From contig CP136065.1 of assembly GCA_032622095.1 (NCBI GenBank), positions 60,507,094-60,571,093 on the forward strand: DNA of 64,000 nucleotides, written 5' to 3'. Positions 31,086 through 44,300 of this stretch are shown here, in pieces. The notes beneath the pieces were generated by a model. It did no database searches. It saw nothing but the letters and a program-made list of their open reading frames with translations, and was not told the DNA's origin. Source of the DNA: Siphonodentalium dalli (lineage: Eukaryota > Mollusca > Scaphopoda > Gadilida > Siphonodentaliidae). How positions within the stretch are numbered: the stretch's first letter is position 1; the number at the start of each line of letters is the position of its first letter. The translations under genes were made by a program, and so were the position numbers.

Positions 31086-32176
31086 AGCACCATCTGCCAT
31101 AAGAAAATTGAAAACCGTACAATAGTGGCCTCTTTTTGTACATAAACCCATGTGTGTTATTACCTATTACTCTGTATTCGCCACTTCACAAGTTTGGAGT
31201 TTGGGATGATACATGGGAAGATTTGAAAAGGCTCTAAGCCATCACCTGCAACCCACTTTAGTTATGTTGTAATGCTGCTGAAGAGCGTATGTATGGTTTG
31301 TGAGTTTGTGAGTAGATCCCTAACCGCCCATGTACGGTAGGTGTGTGCCTACTGTTTATGGAATGCATGCCACCGCAACAAGAAGCAAACCCCTCCATTC
31401 CGAACCAGGACCGGTGATGAAGTCTTACCTTATTTACATTGTGAGTTGTGTGTATGCATCGTTATTGGTATCATTCAGATAGGTGAATTACTGTAATCTA
31501 GTGTCCTGGTTGGTGCTTGCGTGAACTCCAGTTGCCTTAGTATATTGTATTCCGGGCTTGTACTACGGGATCAACGCTTGAAATAGGTGCAGTGCCAGCC
31601 AGACGACTTAAGGTAGGTCGGGGATCCTCAACTGTTGATGGTGCAATGTTCGCCTTTCACTCCTGTGTGAGTGTCAGAACCCGTTGTCCTGGTGATGTAT
31701 TCGCCACCTGATTATGGCGTTGAATTAAATAAGCATTCATGACTTCAATGAAACCCCGGTAGTTGAATCAGCAGTCAGTTTCATATGTGTTGCTATGGGT
31801 CCAGTGTAATTTGGATCATTTGATCGAAGACGCCCTATATCCGAACGCAATCAATTCCATTGATATGTTTAACTACGAAAGAATGCAATCACACGTAGAA
31901 ACCACAGCACCCGGTAAGCAACTGACCATATACCCTGTACAACCCTCCATGTGTGTGACACAAAAAACGCAGTGGTAGGAACCAACTTCTCCACACGGTA
32001 TACAAGTCTAAAACTTTAAATGTTATCTTCGAATGTTCGTGTGTTCATTATATATATACATGTAGTAGTTTACATAGAAAGAGATAAGTTGTCTCGTAGA
32101 CGTCATATAGGCTAACATATCATGGGTCTGTGTTATGTAAATCAAAGAGACGCATGTACATGTAGAATATACTCAC
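31086..32176. other. Unique sequence between the array and P450 exon 7
   Basis: About 1.1 kb with no supported gene. If the P450 continues leftwards this is the first part of intron 7. I looked on the minus strand for the next P450 exon and found only one weak candidate (31,164-31,245), which I did not accept. Confidence 0.5.
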
Positions 32177-32319
32177 AAAGAAGGACAAGCACAGCAGGAC
32201 TGAAGTCCATTAATGCTTTAGCGTTTACGACGAAAGGTTCTTTTGGATTTTGTTGGGAGTCGACTTGAATACCGAAAGCGACACTAGCAATCACGTCCAA
32301 GGAATACTGGCCACTGGCA
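32177..32319 (-). CDS. P450 exon 7: DVIAS-x-AFG, last exon seen
   Basis: Acceptor ATTTTGTAG and donor GTGAGT, 143 bp. It encodes SGQYSLDVIASVAFGIQVDS and then QQNPKEPFV, followed by a run toward FSPAVLVLL. This is the helix-E/F block. It leaves one base for the next exon, which is not identified in the 1.1 kb before the array. Confidence 0.93.
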
Positions 32320-35300
32320 CTACAAAATATATTATATTACACTGACACATGTACATACAAATATTTTTCGCTTAACTGAAAAATGTAGACACGTCATTTT
32401 TCTTACACAACTAACCGAATATGAATATATACGCGGAATCCCACAGTATCCTAACCGAAGCTGTTGTTCCACCATGGCATCAGCCCACATTTAGAATTTA
32501 TACTCCTTTCATTGTGATTTATTTGACTCATCAATTATATTTGTTGAACATAATGATTTCGGTATAGATTTATATATGTGTATATCGAGCTATTTCGCTA
32601 ACAGGAACATAACAAGAGCGACCGATTATTTGGTTAGTGTAAACTACATTGTGGTCTTTTTGGGAGCACAAAAAAATCAATGGCTGATCGCTGCACGTCC
32701 AATACTAGGTTTGATTTTAACACTGGCAATTACGATTCGATTTTAAGAATAAGAATAAACTTTGACATACTCTTTTATTTCTATATCTTCTCCATTCTCT
32801 ACCTTTTTGGACATATTTGCCACAAATCTGTCGGCCGCCATATTAATCAGTGGAATCATCTGGAAGTAAAAACAATAGACTAAGTCAAGCCATGCACTGT
32901 TTAACTTAAGCCAAATTGAATTGAATATCATGCACATCCAGTTTATTGTCTATAGCATGCATGGGAATACTGGCTTGATGTTCAGCCTACTGATGACAGC
33001 ATGCGCAGCCGAGACAAAGGTGTGACAATTCAATTCAAATCGTCCCAACAGTATATATGTATACATATGTATTATATATATTATATAATATATAACAGAC
33101 ACCATTGAGCACGCAGATGAGTTTACTGAAGTACCATGGCCCTGGCATGACCGATTTCAGCACGCAGACTTGTTTACACTACATGTACATGTATACCTTG
33201 ACCCGGTGATGACCGATCTCAGCACGGTGACAAGTTTACGGAAAGTACATGTACGTGTATCATGCCTTGGTGGTCGATTTCAGCACGCAGACCAGTTAAC
33301 GGACACAACCTTGTCCCGGTGATGACCGATTTCAGCACTCAGACGAGTTTACGAACACCACATTGCGGACAGTATGCATGTATACATTGACCCGGTGATG
33401 ATCGAGTTCAGCACGCAGACCAGTTAACGGACACGACATTGACCCGGTGATGGCCGATTTCAGCACGGAGACAAGTTTACGAACACTAAATCAATCACGC
33501 GATGAGCGATTTAAGCACGAAACGGGCTGATTATAGGCCCTAGAACTGTAAATAATTCATGTAAATAAACCATAACTCCCTCAACATTATGTCATTGTTA
33601 TATCATTATATGATCATAAACTTTCTTCTAAAAGTCCCATAGTAAATCATACGGAAAAGGAGTTAATAAATCACGATATCTACTTGGTGTTCCTATAAAT
33701 AGTAATGATGGCTTAATAACAAGCTCACGCGATGTCATGAGTTATTAATAGAAATTTCAGGTTGATATAAATCCCTGGGTTAAATTTTTACATGTTGAAT
33801 CACGTTTAATAGCAAGATACTGTTGTACAATTTATTAATCTATGTGTTAACGATTTGTATATTTATATGTGTGTTTATTTGAAACCGGCTATCCACAATG
33901 TAAATATATTTAACTAGCTGAAAAAGGCTCCATTCGGTAGCCTTTGTTCAGCGTCGGAGGTGCAAGTGGCCCCTGTGCGTTAGGGCCTGCGGCCCATGTG
34001 TTCGCTTCGCGCACATGACAGACATACCCTATACTCTTTTACATATAGATAATATTTGTTATGCTACTTCAATATATCCTCGGGGTAATAGGATCGTGAT
34101 TACAACAGCACTCACTGCTCATCCTATTGGGTGCAAGAATACTAACCTGTTTGATCTTCCCACTGCTAAACGTTGGTGTGATTGTAGTCCTAATATGTTT
34201 CCACTGATCAAATTTAACAACTGTCAACATGCTGGTGGCAGGCCGCTTTGTGAAACCTTTAAATACCTATAATATATATATATTCCATTATTTCCTCCAA
34301 TACCAGAGATGAAGTAACACCATCAGATACAAACAAATCACAATACATATATATGGCTGCATAGATAATATAAACAATTCACAGAAAGATAAATATAAAT
34401 ATAAACATTTAGGACGACACACAGTAATTGGGATCCAAGACCTAGATTGTAAGGTGCCTCTCCGAGAAGTTCACTTGCATGTAAATTTGTATAATAAAAG
34501 TATTGGGGAGATTTGTATATGGACATCATTTACGTACGCGTGCTTGTACATATAGGATGTGGTGTGATGTGGTGTGTCATTCCCAACGCAGGTTTATCAC
34601 CATATCAGCGAAAATGTTAATGGGTAGCAAGGGTGGTCATGTCGTCTGACGATGTCATTGCCATACTTTTGATGTGTTATTACTCCATCGCTATCCGGAC
34701 GGTGTTAACTACTCTGAAGTTGTGCCAGACTGCATGGGTGTGGAAATACCGTTACTGTACATGTACCATTTCCATGTGTATGTTTTCCATAATAGGAATG
34801 TCCTTCTGGTTAGGAAAGTGATAAATTCAATATCAGAGTTTACGTGGTGACTGCCAGCTTCAGGCAAGCATGTTAGATAAAACCTACATAATTATTTTCG
34901 TTACTGGACATGCAATCGATAGCCATGAAATAGTCTATTCTGAAGTAACTAAGAATGCATTGCCAAGTCATTCCTTCTTACGGTCAGGTTGTTAATTATA
35001 CAACGTATTGTATTGAATGTTGTACATGTATTGCACAAGGGACAAATTCCCGATTACCACATCAGATATTTCGTTATGCGATTTCCGAGTGTGGCACACT
35101 CGTGCTTCAGTTTCGGGAAAGATGTGGCGAGACTTTAAAGCTTGGATAACATGCAGCAAATGGCCTGAATTGGATGTCATGTTCCATTCTGAATCTCCAG
35201 TCACGTTCCTGTGTGATTTTGACATTTGCTTTCCATGTCTCCTTTGTCGGAAACGTTCCCTCTTGTGCGCAGACAAGACAATAGTCATGTAAATCATATT

Positions 35301-38300
35301 CGGTTAAAACATAAAAAATGTGGCATATAAACGATGATTCATCGATATTTTCAAGTGTATAAAGTGGTCATTTAACCTGGACCGGAATATTTGTTTCGAG
35401 TATTTTTCATCGTGCGTGTTGCAAAGGTTGCCAAGAAGGTATACTTGAAGTTTGAACTCTTTCAATTATAGAGATAATTGTGCCTGCCTGTAAATTTACT
35501 GACGTACCACTGTTTCCGCGTTCTATGATTCGATGAGGATATCGTTTCGTTAAATATGACAACCTTACACTTATCAGGGTTGTATATGAACCTCCACAGC
35601 ATGGTTGAGAATTTTGTTACATAAGATAATGCCTACAGTCCTGGTCTGCGGTCAACGATAACAGTGTCATATCGTCGGCCTGGAAACGACGAGCGCAACT
35701 AATGGAGTTCAGACACATGCTATACTGAGATGTTTCCAATTCGTACAATTCGTTTGTAAGCATGTTAGTACCATGCTTGTTTGTATAGGACTATATAGAC
35801 AGCTATAGTGACTCTGTAGTCTCAGATTTAGCAACATTCTGGATTTCACAGGATCCCGGCCCACTTCACAGTGGATCACCATAATAGCGTTCAGGAAACT
35901 TATGATCAACGGAAGAAATATTTAGTAACAAAATTAATATATTACCAGATTGTTACAAGTCAATAAAGGACATTTACTCTGGCATGCATTGCTGGGCGAA
36001 ACCTGTGATATGTGCATATTCGTTCGCTCATGCTGGTCTATACCCGTACCAAAGAACATCATAATCTGTTAACACATGGTTGAGTTATAATAATGCAAAA
36101 TGTGTTTACGGATGGAACAAGGCCGGTAACTCTGGTATGCATTGACAGGCGAAACCTGTTATATGCAGTAATATGTGCATACATCCTTCCCCTATCATTC
36201 TGGTCTATCACCATACCAAACCACATCAAAATTCGACAACCGACACTAAACTTATATTGCAAAAACTTTGTACGTACTGAATTTCATAAAGTCGAACAGG
36301 GCCCATAACTCTGGTAGGCATTGATGGTCACAACCCGTGATATTATGCATAATCGTTCCCCATTTCTGGTCCGTCACTATGCCATAGGGCATCAAAATAT
36401 GAAAACCGACTCTTGGGTTTTATAATGCAAAATGTTTGTACGCACGGACGCACGGACGGCTCGAGACGTCAACTATACCCGCCGACTAATATCGGGGGGT
36501 ATAATAACCATATATCTATGTGTATACCTAACCAAAAGAACTCCCCTCCCCACCCCACCCCGGTGGATAAGACTAAAGAGTTCTTTGGTCATGCACAAAT
36601 AATTGTGGAACCCCTGACCTGTTTACCACTATTTACACTGGCCAGTGTTCTCTGTCAGACTATACACACTCGATATATTAAGGCTATAATGGGGTCTAGG
36701 GCGATATGTGACATATAGTGTACCTACACAATGCTTTATTATTGTTGTTAGATACTGAAAACACCAGGAAACACCTGGAAATACAGTTTATTTTTCGTGT
36801 TTCTGATCTGTGTTTACCAATTAAGCATGTTATTGCTTGAGTCTTAATGGTACACAGCAAGAGTTTGCACCAAAAAAAGGATAGTGGCATGGGATTGAAA
36901 GGCAGTTATTGAAGAACGGCTAAAAAAAAACTTTGAAATTTTGATAAAAACATGAGAAAGGGGGATGGGTCCCCAACACTTTGGAGGAAAAAAATATTTT
37001 TTTGCACAAATGGGGTGGTGTGTCCCTCGGGGTCGGAAAAAAATATTTTTGGGCCCTATATATGTGCAATGTTTTTCCAGACCCCCTCCTGAAACAAGTG
37101 CCAAATTTTACCAGAGAACCCCGTTTGTATATAGAATTCCGTTAATCCATATCGTGCTTAAACCTTTATGGGTGTCGATGAAGCATGAGCAAGAGGACAG
37201 TGGTTTTCTAATGTAAATGCAGTGCTTTCGTGAATGAAGAATGATGAATTGGTACAACTGACTCCTTTCTGGAAGCCATTTTAAAGAGGGCGTACCTTTA
37301 TGAGCTCTGGTGCAAGGTTTAAATGTTTTGAGGACGCTCAGCAATTCATCAGTGGTAACACTATACGTTAAACATCGCAATTTTGTATCTCCATAATTCT
37401 GTTATTCACAACCTTAAAATGTTGTTCGCGTTCTCGTTCAAATGACAATAACCTTTTTGAATTCTACCCTATAGTCCAACTATACCATGAACTTAAATTG
37501 TGATGCTGCAGTCTTCATTTCCTTTGACCAATTTAGGGAATTTCAACCTCTCTGAGCTCCACTATAATTCGAATTTTGGGAGGTATATGTGTATGTTTGG
37601 AAAATTAAATATATAGAGAAGATCTACAGCGAGTCCCCAGTTATAATGAAATTTAGAAAACTCGTCCAGTAAATTAGGTATGGACGAGGCCTTGCCCTTT
37701 GTAACTACGCGTCGTTTGCTCGCGTAAAAAATAGTCCCTAGATAAATAAGACTATTTCGCGTATTTAATGGCGTAAATTATATAAAATAAATTTTCAAAC
37801 TATATCGATATGAGTCAAAGACACCGATTCTTCTTTATTCGTGGTCCCCCGATTCGAAATCACGTTTGTATATTAATATATTTGGGTGCACCTGACACTA
37901 TTTCCTGTTATGCAATGACCGTTTCATATCAGCATAATAGAATGGATTTAATGTATGGAATAAGGGTCGGACCATGTAGTCAGTAAATGTATAGGCTAAC
38001 CTGATACAGGGGAGGTGTTCGTACATGGGATGAAACAATCGAACCGAAACAGCACGGTGAGTGCAATTAATGACTGGTTCGACCAAGATTAGAGTACTCA
38101 CAGCCGGCATGGAAACCATATTTGATCAAACACATCACCCAACTTGAGAAAGTCCAACGCAGAGCAACAAAACTAGTTCCTACTTTAAAACATTTACCAT
38201 ATGAAGACAGACTTGAAAAACTAAAGATTCCCACCCTGCAATACAGACGACATGGAGGAGATATGATAGAATGCTATAAAATATTCAATACATACGACCC

Positions 38301-41300
38301 GGAAGAAAGCAAATATACTGACACGGAACTCCGAATCCAAAACCAGAGGCCACAACTTCAAGCTGTTTCTAGAAGGGGCAACCAGAGACACAAGAAAACA
38401 TACTTTTAGTCAGAGAGTTGTGGAGCCCTGGAACCAACTAGCAGAAGAGGTAGTCAACGCCGATACATTAAACCATTTCAAAAATCGACTCGACGATTAT
38501 TGGAAAGAACAGGAGGTGAGACTTGATTTCAAAGCCAAATTAGGGTTGACAAGTTCTCAGACGAGTCGGGCGTTGGATAGACTCAAAAATATAGGGCCTG
38601 AATTTGGTGAATTCGGGGAACCAGAAATAGAAGACGTGGACATAGTGGCAGAAGCCAGCGTCCACTAACAGCATAAGGTATCATAAGGTAATGACTTACC
38701 ACTCTCATTCCAAAATTGTTAAATTCTTTGACAAGAATATCCCTCAGCATGTCTGGATCACCGATATTCAGGTATGCATCCTTACCCAAATATGTTCTGA
38801 AATAAAATTTGTTTTGTAACTAGCGTCTGAATTAACAATTGCTTTAATGTGATTAGATACAAATCCCGTCACCATCTGATGTGAACTCAATTAATACCGG
38901 TTGTGTGGCGCGAAGAAATATGAAAATTTAAAAATAGCGATAATATTTTTACTCTATTATATTTTCAAATATCGCATTTGTCATACATTTTGTTGAAAGT
39001 CATCAAGTTTGTTTAGATATAAGATAATGCAGCTGTTGAATGGTAAGGACAAATGTGTTCAGAAGGTAAATCTATACTTAATGTAGAAGAAATGTAATAT
39101 AGTTTGATACAATATAGACATATTCATATTTCCGAAAGGAGGGCGTTCTTGTTGATTAAAACTAACTGCCGTGAACGCGTTTGGCGTCCGTCATTCTTAG
39201 GGTTGGCAAACTCAGTCATGGATGCTATTTCTGCGCGGACCTCAAATGAGTCCATGTCTTGGATATTTCATTTGGTCAACTTAAGTTGAAATTTTCCAAC
39301 AAGTACCTCAAACTTTAAGTAACTAATATTGGAAAAGTGGAGGTAGCAGTTTGAAAATTATTAACACCGCCTATAGTTGAAAATTTGTCCAACTTTGGCC
39401 ATTTCAGTCCAAAATATTGACATAAACGTATGAAAATATACGACATTTGGTTTAAAAACAACAAATTTTACACAAAACTTGCAAAAATAGAACAATCAGA
39501 ACATTCTGAACCTATTTTATAAATTGAAATTCCAAGTTACTGTTTAGCTAGGCATGAAATGTCAAACTTTTCAACATGTTGGCCGGGGGAAGGGGCGGTT
39601 AGACACACCAGCAAATGAGGAACCGTACTCACCCGTATACTCTACCATATTTGTTGTACCAGTAACGTTGAGCTTTGACTATACCCTGCAGTGAATTAAA
39701 GACTAATTGAATCACACTACACCCAACACACTCAAATAAATATCTTCATTGCTTCATACATGTATATATCTCTAACATTGTTCATCAGTGTTGTATATGA
39801 AGGGTAATATATACGGCATTCGTAGTATCATTACAGGGCCTGGAACCTATGTCATAATTTGTTAAAAACTGGCGGCATTATCCTTCACATTGAAGTTAGT
39901 ATCTCAAAGTTATAATCACCTATAGGCATAGATCAACAACAAGAAAAAGAGCCATACATGTATATCATTTTCCTAGCTCACTGTGAATCCGGTCCCATAT
40001 ACACATGACTGTTGAGATATAAGCGTCCATGTGACTACGGTTACCATTTATTGAGTCTGTGAAATTTTAACGCCAAAATCTCACTGAAACAGATTTTTTT
40101 CCAATATCCGGTTTTTACAGTATCCGTGATGAGTACCATATTTATACCAACTCGAAAATACATAATAAGGTGATTTGTCTGCAGTGATTAGTAGATTAAT
40201 TTCAGACATGAACAATGTGTGCCGCTTCACTTTAATGGTGCACATATAATAAAATGATCTAAATACATCATAAGGATACCAACGTGGCAGCAAATAATAC
40301 CTTATTGCACATATAACATTGATGCTAACGATTTAGACCTTGTTCTGGCAATTCGGGCCCCGGATTGGAATTTATCCTCTATTTCACTTGTTTAAAAAAA
40401 ATAAAAATGCCCCAATCTACCAAATCAACTCTATTTACAACACGGATTACAGTCTGCTATGCGTATGTGGGATGTTCAGGAGATATGTGCAGACGACAGG
40501 CAGATAAATAGAAAATAAAAATGAAGAAATATTCATAATCTTTGATGGGAAATATTCAGATAATAATACTGATGGTAGTTTTTAAACTAATAATCTGAAC
40601 ATTACTAAATACTCACTGGCGAGTAGTAGTCAAAGAAAGGTTGAAACAAAGGTGAAGTCCGAATCCATCAACATAGGAGGTCGAGAGCAGCATTAAAGAT
40701 AATGTGCCATGCAGTGCATTCTCTTATACATGTATATGTGTCTATGTGAGTCTCCCATATATAGCATCGCATTTATAAGAGACTGCACTGGCTTACAGGA
40801 TGAAGGTACATATTGTTAGACCGATGCATTCCCTTATATATGCTAGACGTCATATGGGAGACTCGCATATGTAAGAGAATGCATTGGAACAGGATTTTCG
40901 CAACGAAAAAACAATCGGGAAAATCCTGTCATGAAAGGGTCAAGGTCCGGTTCTAACTGTCCGAATGCGCTTAATATCGGAAAACGAAACCGTCGTCGGT
41001 ATCGCTATAAACAGAAGAGAAAAGAACGGCCATAACATCGTCATTGTGACAAAATAATTACGTTACCTTATCCTTTAGTACTTTCATGTTGCCGAACACG
41101 GGCAGTGGTTTCGGCCCTTTAATTCCCATAGACTTCCATTTCCCATGGTCCTTTGACATGTACCTGCATGATAGATAGATGCAAATATATTACACTGTGA
41201 AAAATGTGGACGCCTCGGATGTGTTCTGTGTAGAACACGTGCAGAATACATACCTGTTCTGATTGGCATATTACATGTATATGTTCTGAAGATGTGTTCT

Positions 41301-44300
41301 GAATGGACGGTTTGCTACTAGCAGAGTTATCGCCAATGACCGGTATTACCTCCCCTGACTCACCACTATTAATGGTTCAAATATTTATTTTCTAAAAGCG
41401 ACAGTGTTAGCTATAAGTCCCACCGGCAATGTGTTAAGCTTATTTGATATTCAAGCGGTCAATTTGCAATCAGAGCGTCATCCCATACACCAGTAAGGTG
41501 ACAACAAACGAGCCTTCTGTAGTTTCTTTTAAAAACGATAATCTTGCATTTCCACAACTACCCACTTAACTGCACAAAAATCAGCAGCATAATAATTGAT
41601 TGATTGGGGTTTAACGTCGTTTTAGCAACAGGGGCATATCACGACGAGAAGAAACAGATTATCAAAATCGAGTGAAGCAACTTTGATTACAGATGACAGT
41701 GAATTACACAAAAACGAAACAATATATATACAAATAAAAACACCCAAAATCAGAATGTGAGTGCTCGATTGGGGCCAGAAACTGACCATTGTGCAACACA
41801 TATCGAAATATTTGGAATAGCTGACGACGTCACCGTTTGTATGATTGATAAGATATTTATAATATCTGATGAATCTTCCGTGGATCTTAATAAATTAATC
41901 AAGTTGACAATCGGGTGGTTGACCCAGTCCGTGATTCCTCACACGAAATCCAGCCTCCCTCCAAAAAATTCCATGAACATCTGCGGCTCATTCTATGTCA
42001 ATCAAAATTGACACTTTGTCTCGAAGCATCGTATCGAACTTTGAAAACTCAAAGAGCAACCTGTTTTTCTGAGTCGAAACTTTTGACAGATTTTGGAGAT
42101 CCTTGTTTTGGAACAATGGGATCAACTTCCTTAGTTGGTTTCGGAGCAAACGTAAAAAAAACCTGCAGTAGCTGTATCCACCGCATGTGAGACAGGTTCT
42201 GGAACAGGAGAAATATCATTCTCTTGAACTTACAATTTTTGTTTGACTCTCTGTCTGAGTGCTGGCATCATACATGTTCTTAAAAACGGCAGCAGAGTAT
42301 GGGACTTGAGAAATTGAAGGTCCAGCACCAACTAATTTCTTAGCATCCATATACGATAAATGTTTCTCAGCCTTACATCTTTGTATCTTGAATTCATAGT
42401 CCCATATGGGACATGAACGATCCATTGCAGCATGTGAACCTTGACAGTTCGAACATTTGTTTTTATGATTTTTACAATCCTTATGATCATAACCAGAAAC
42501 AGAACAAATGGTTTCTTTACTTTTACAATGTTCATGGCCATAGCCCTGGCATTTAAAACATCGTGATGGATTTGGAAAATAGGTACTTATATCCACCTTC
42601 ATGCACCCAACCGTCAATGTCGGTGGATGTTCACATCGATTGAAGGTCAACAGATAACAATCAGAGGAACTATTATTCCATCAACAGTTTTGATAAATAT
42701 ACGGACTTCTATAACGCCATGTGGTGCCAACTCCGCCAATATCTCTGATTGCGAAGAATCGGGTTTCGCGACACAGCTCTGCTACTACTCAATGTCATGT
42801 GATGAGTAACCGACACTGGTGCATGTCTGTGCAATAGTTCTTTGAACATTGAATTCACTTATTGGCCCAGTCCTGATTGGTTTAACATATTTCAATTGTC
42901 CAGCAATGCTTGTAGCGCTTATCAATGACAAAGATAAAAGGTCTTTTCACATTTGGGTCAAAGCCAAGAACCAAGTACTGAGGGAATAGAACAGCATCAT
43001 TGGAACTTGGTGTGTCATCATTCTTATGAGCAATATGTTGTTTATTGTTCGAATTGCCATACGAAAAGCAAAAATCGACAATAGCCCAGCAGCCGCCGTG
43101 ATACCCTTCGAATTCTGATCGGACTAAAGACTGGTAAATAGCTGAAGCGGTGACCCGTGTAGCCAGTGCATATACCAGCCTATCGGTACCTATCCACAGT
43201 GAGACAGGCGTGAACAATACAGGACTCAACACTCAAAAATCATCAGGACGAACAAAAGAGACAACAGAGGACAGAAACATCATACGTGAAGAACACAGAA
43301 AACAACACTTCAAACTTCAGACGAGAAATACAACATTTAAAAAAAATTGAATCTGAAACGCTGTGGAGAGGCGGGGCCAACTAAACCACCCATCTGGAAG
43401 AGATGAAAGACCAAAGAGGACCATCAGCTAAGCCGCATCCGTAGGTCGGTGCCTCAGGTGATACGGCTACCCTCGTACCTCCTGGACTCCTACATCATGC
43501 ACACCTCACGATAAGCACCCCACGGCAAACAGGGTGCCACATTAGGGGATTTTTAACCTCGCAGTGGGGCGGTAGGCCTATTCTACCCCAGGCCCACACA
43601 GGGAATCAGCAGCATAAAAATATCTAGACCCCTTCCATAACTTCGGGAGTCGGGACCCCAACAGACTCTTCCTGGCCATCCAAACAAAAATGATGCCACA
43701 TCAACGTAGACTATGATGTTCTGTTCCGGATTAGGGAATTTTCCCTCAAAGATAATCAACCTATCAGCAGCCAGATTTTGTTTAAGCTGAGTCGAGTTTC
43801 CCTACATAAATTTTGGGAAGCATATCTCCATGTAATTAGTTGCTTGTAACCTATAGAAAAGGCCGCTTATTTACACCAAGTAATCAAGTGGTCGATCGGG
43901 AAAACAACATCGCGACTTTCTTTTAACCTCATATGCATGAAAAACTAAACTAGTATATGAAACTCATACCGGGTGAACATTTTCGAGAGGACCTCTGGGT
44001 ATTTTCTCCGAAACTAATATAAAAACAGGCAAATTTTACATTTATATGGCAACAAAGTAAATACATGTGCCTGAACGCAGTCAGTTCATCGTACATAAAA
44101 TGAGAAGAATATTTAGTTTAGTTTAGCGAACTTGTAGAACCGTGTGAGGATTGTAAAGAAATAAGCTTGCCTCCGCCATTTTCGTCAATAAAACCCACAA
44201 AGAATTATGATATTACGGATATTATAGAATCTGATTATGCTATCCATCACGTATATTATATAATCTGATTATGCTATCCATCACGTATATTATAGAATCT

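Larger units (their letters stand above)
41373..43852 (-). mobile_element. MITE family H, minus-strand copy interrupted by a LINE
   Basis: Reading the minus strand from 43,852, sequence collinear with 47,900-48,190 runs to 43,618. It resumes at about 41,578 and matches 48,150-48,240 and 49,146-49,245. The gap is filled by the LINE derivative at 41,593-43,603. Without the insert the copy is about 455 bp, like the plus-strand copy. The right-hand terminal repeat is degraded. Confidence 0.85.

Noticed and set aside
31164-31245. Possible P450 exon 8 on the minus strand
   Set aside because: Phase fits and it reads through a FPCIIP-like segment, but the acceptor has a poor pyrimidine tract and the protein resemblance is weak.
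34015-34272. Forward 85-codon ORF with several Cys residues
   Set aside because: It is the antisense of P450 exon 5 (34,147-34,266) and its flank.
40115-40195. Possible P450 exon reading YYVFSSWYKYG on the minus strand
   Set aside because: Its phase does not fit exons 2 and 4. The exon at 39,633-39,685 fits perfectly and encodes the same region.
41757-42190. Forward ORFs of 84 and 91 codons
   Set aside because: They lie antisense to the LINE 3' region and ORF1 tail and have no features of their own.
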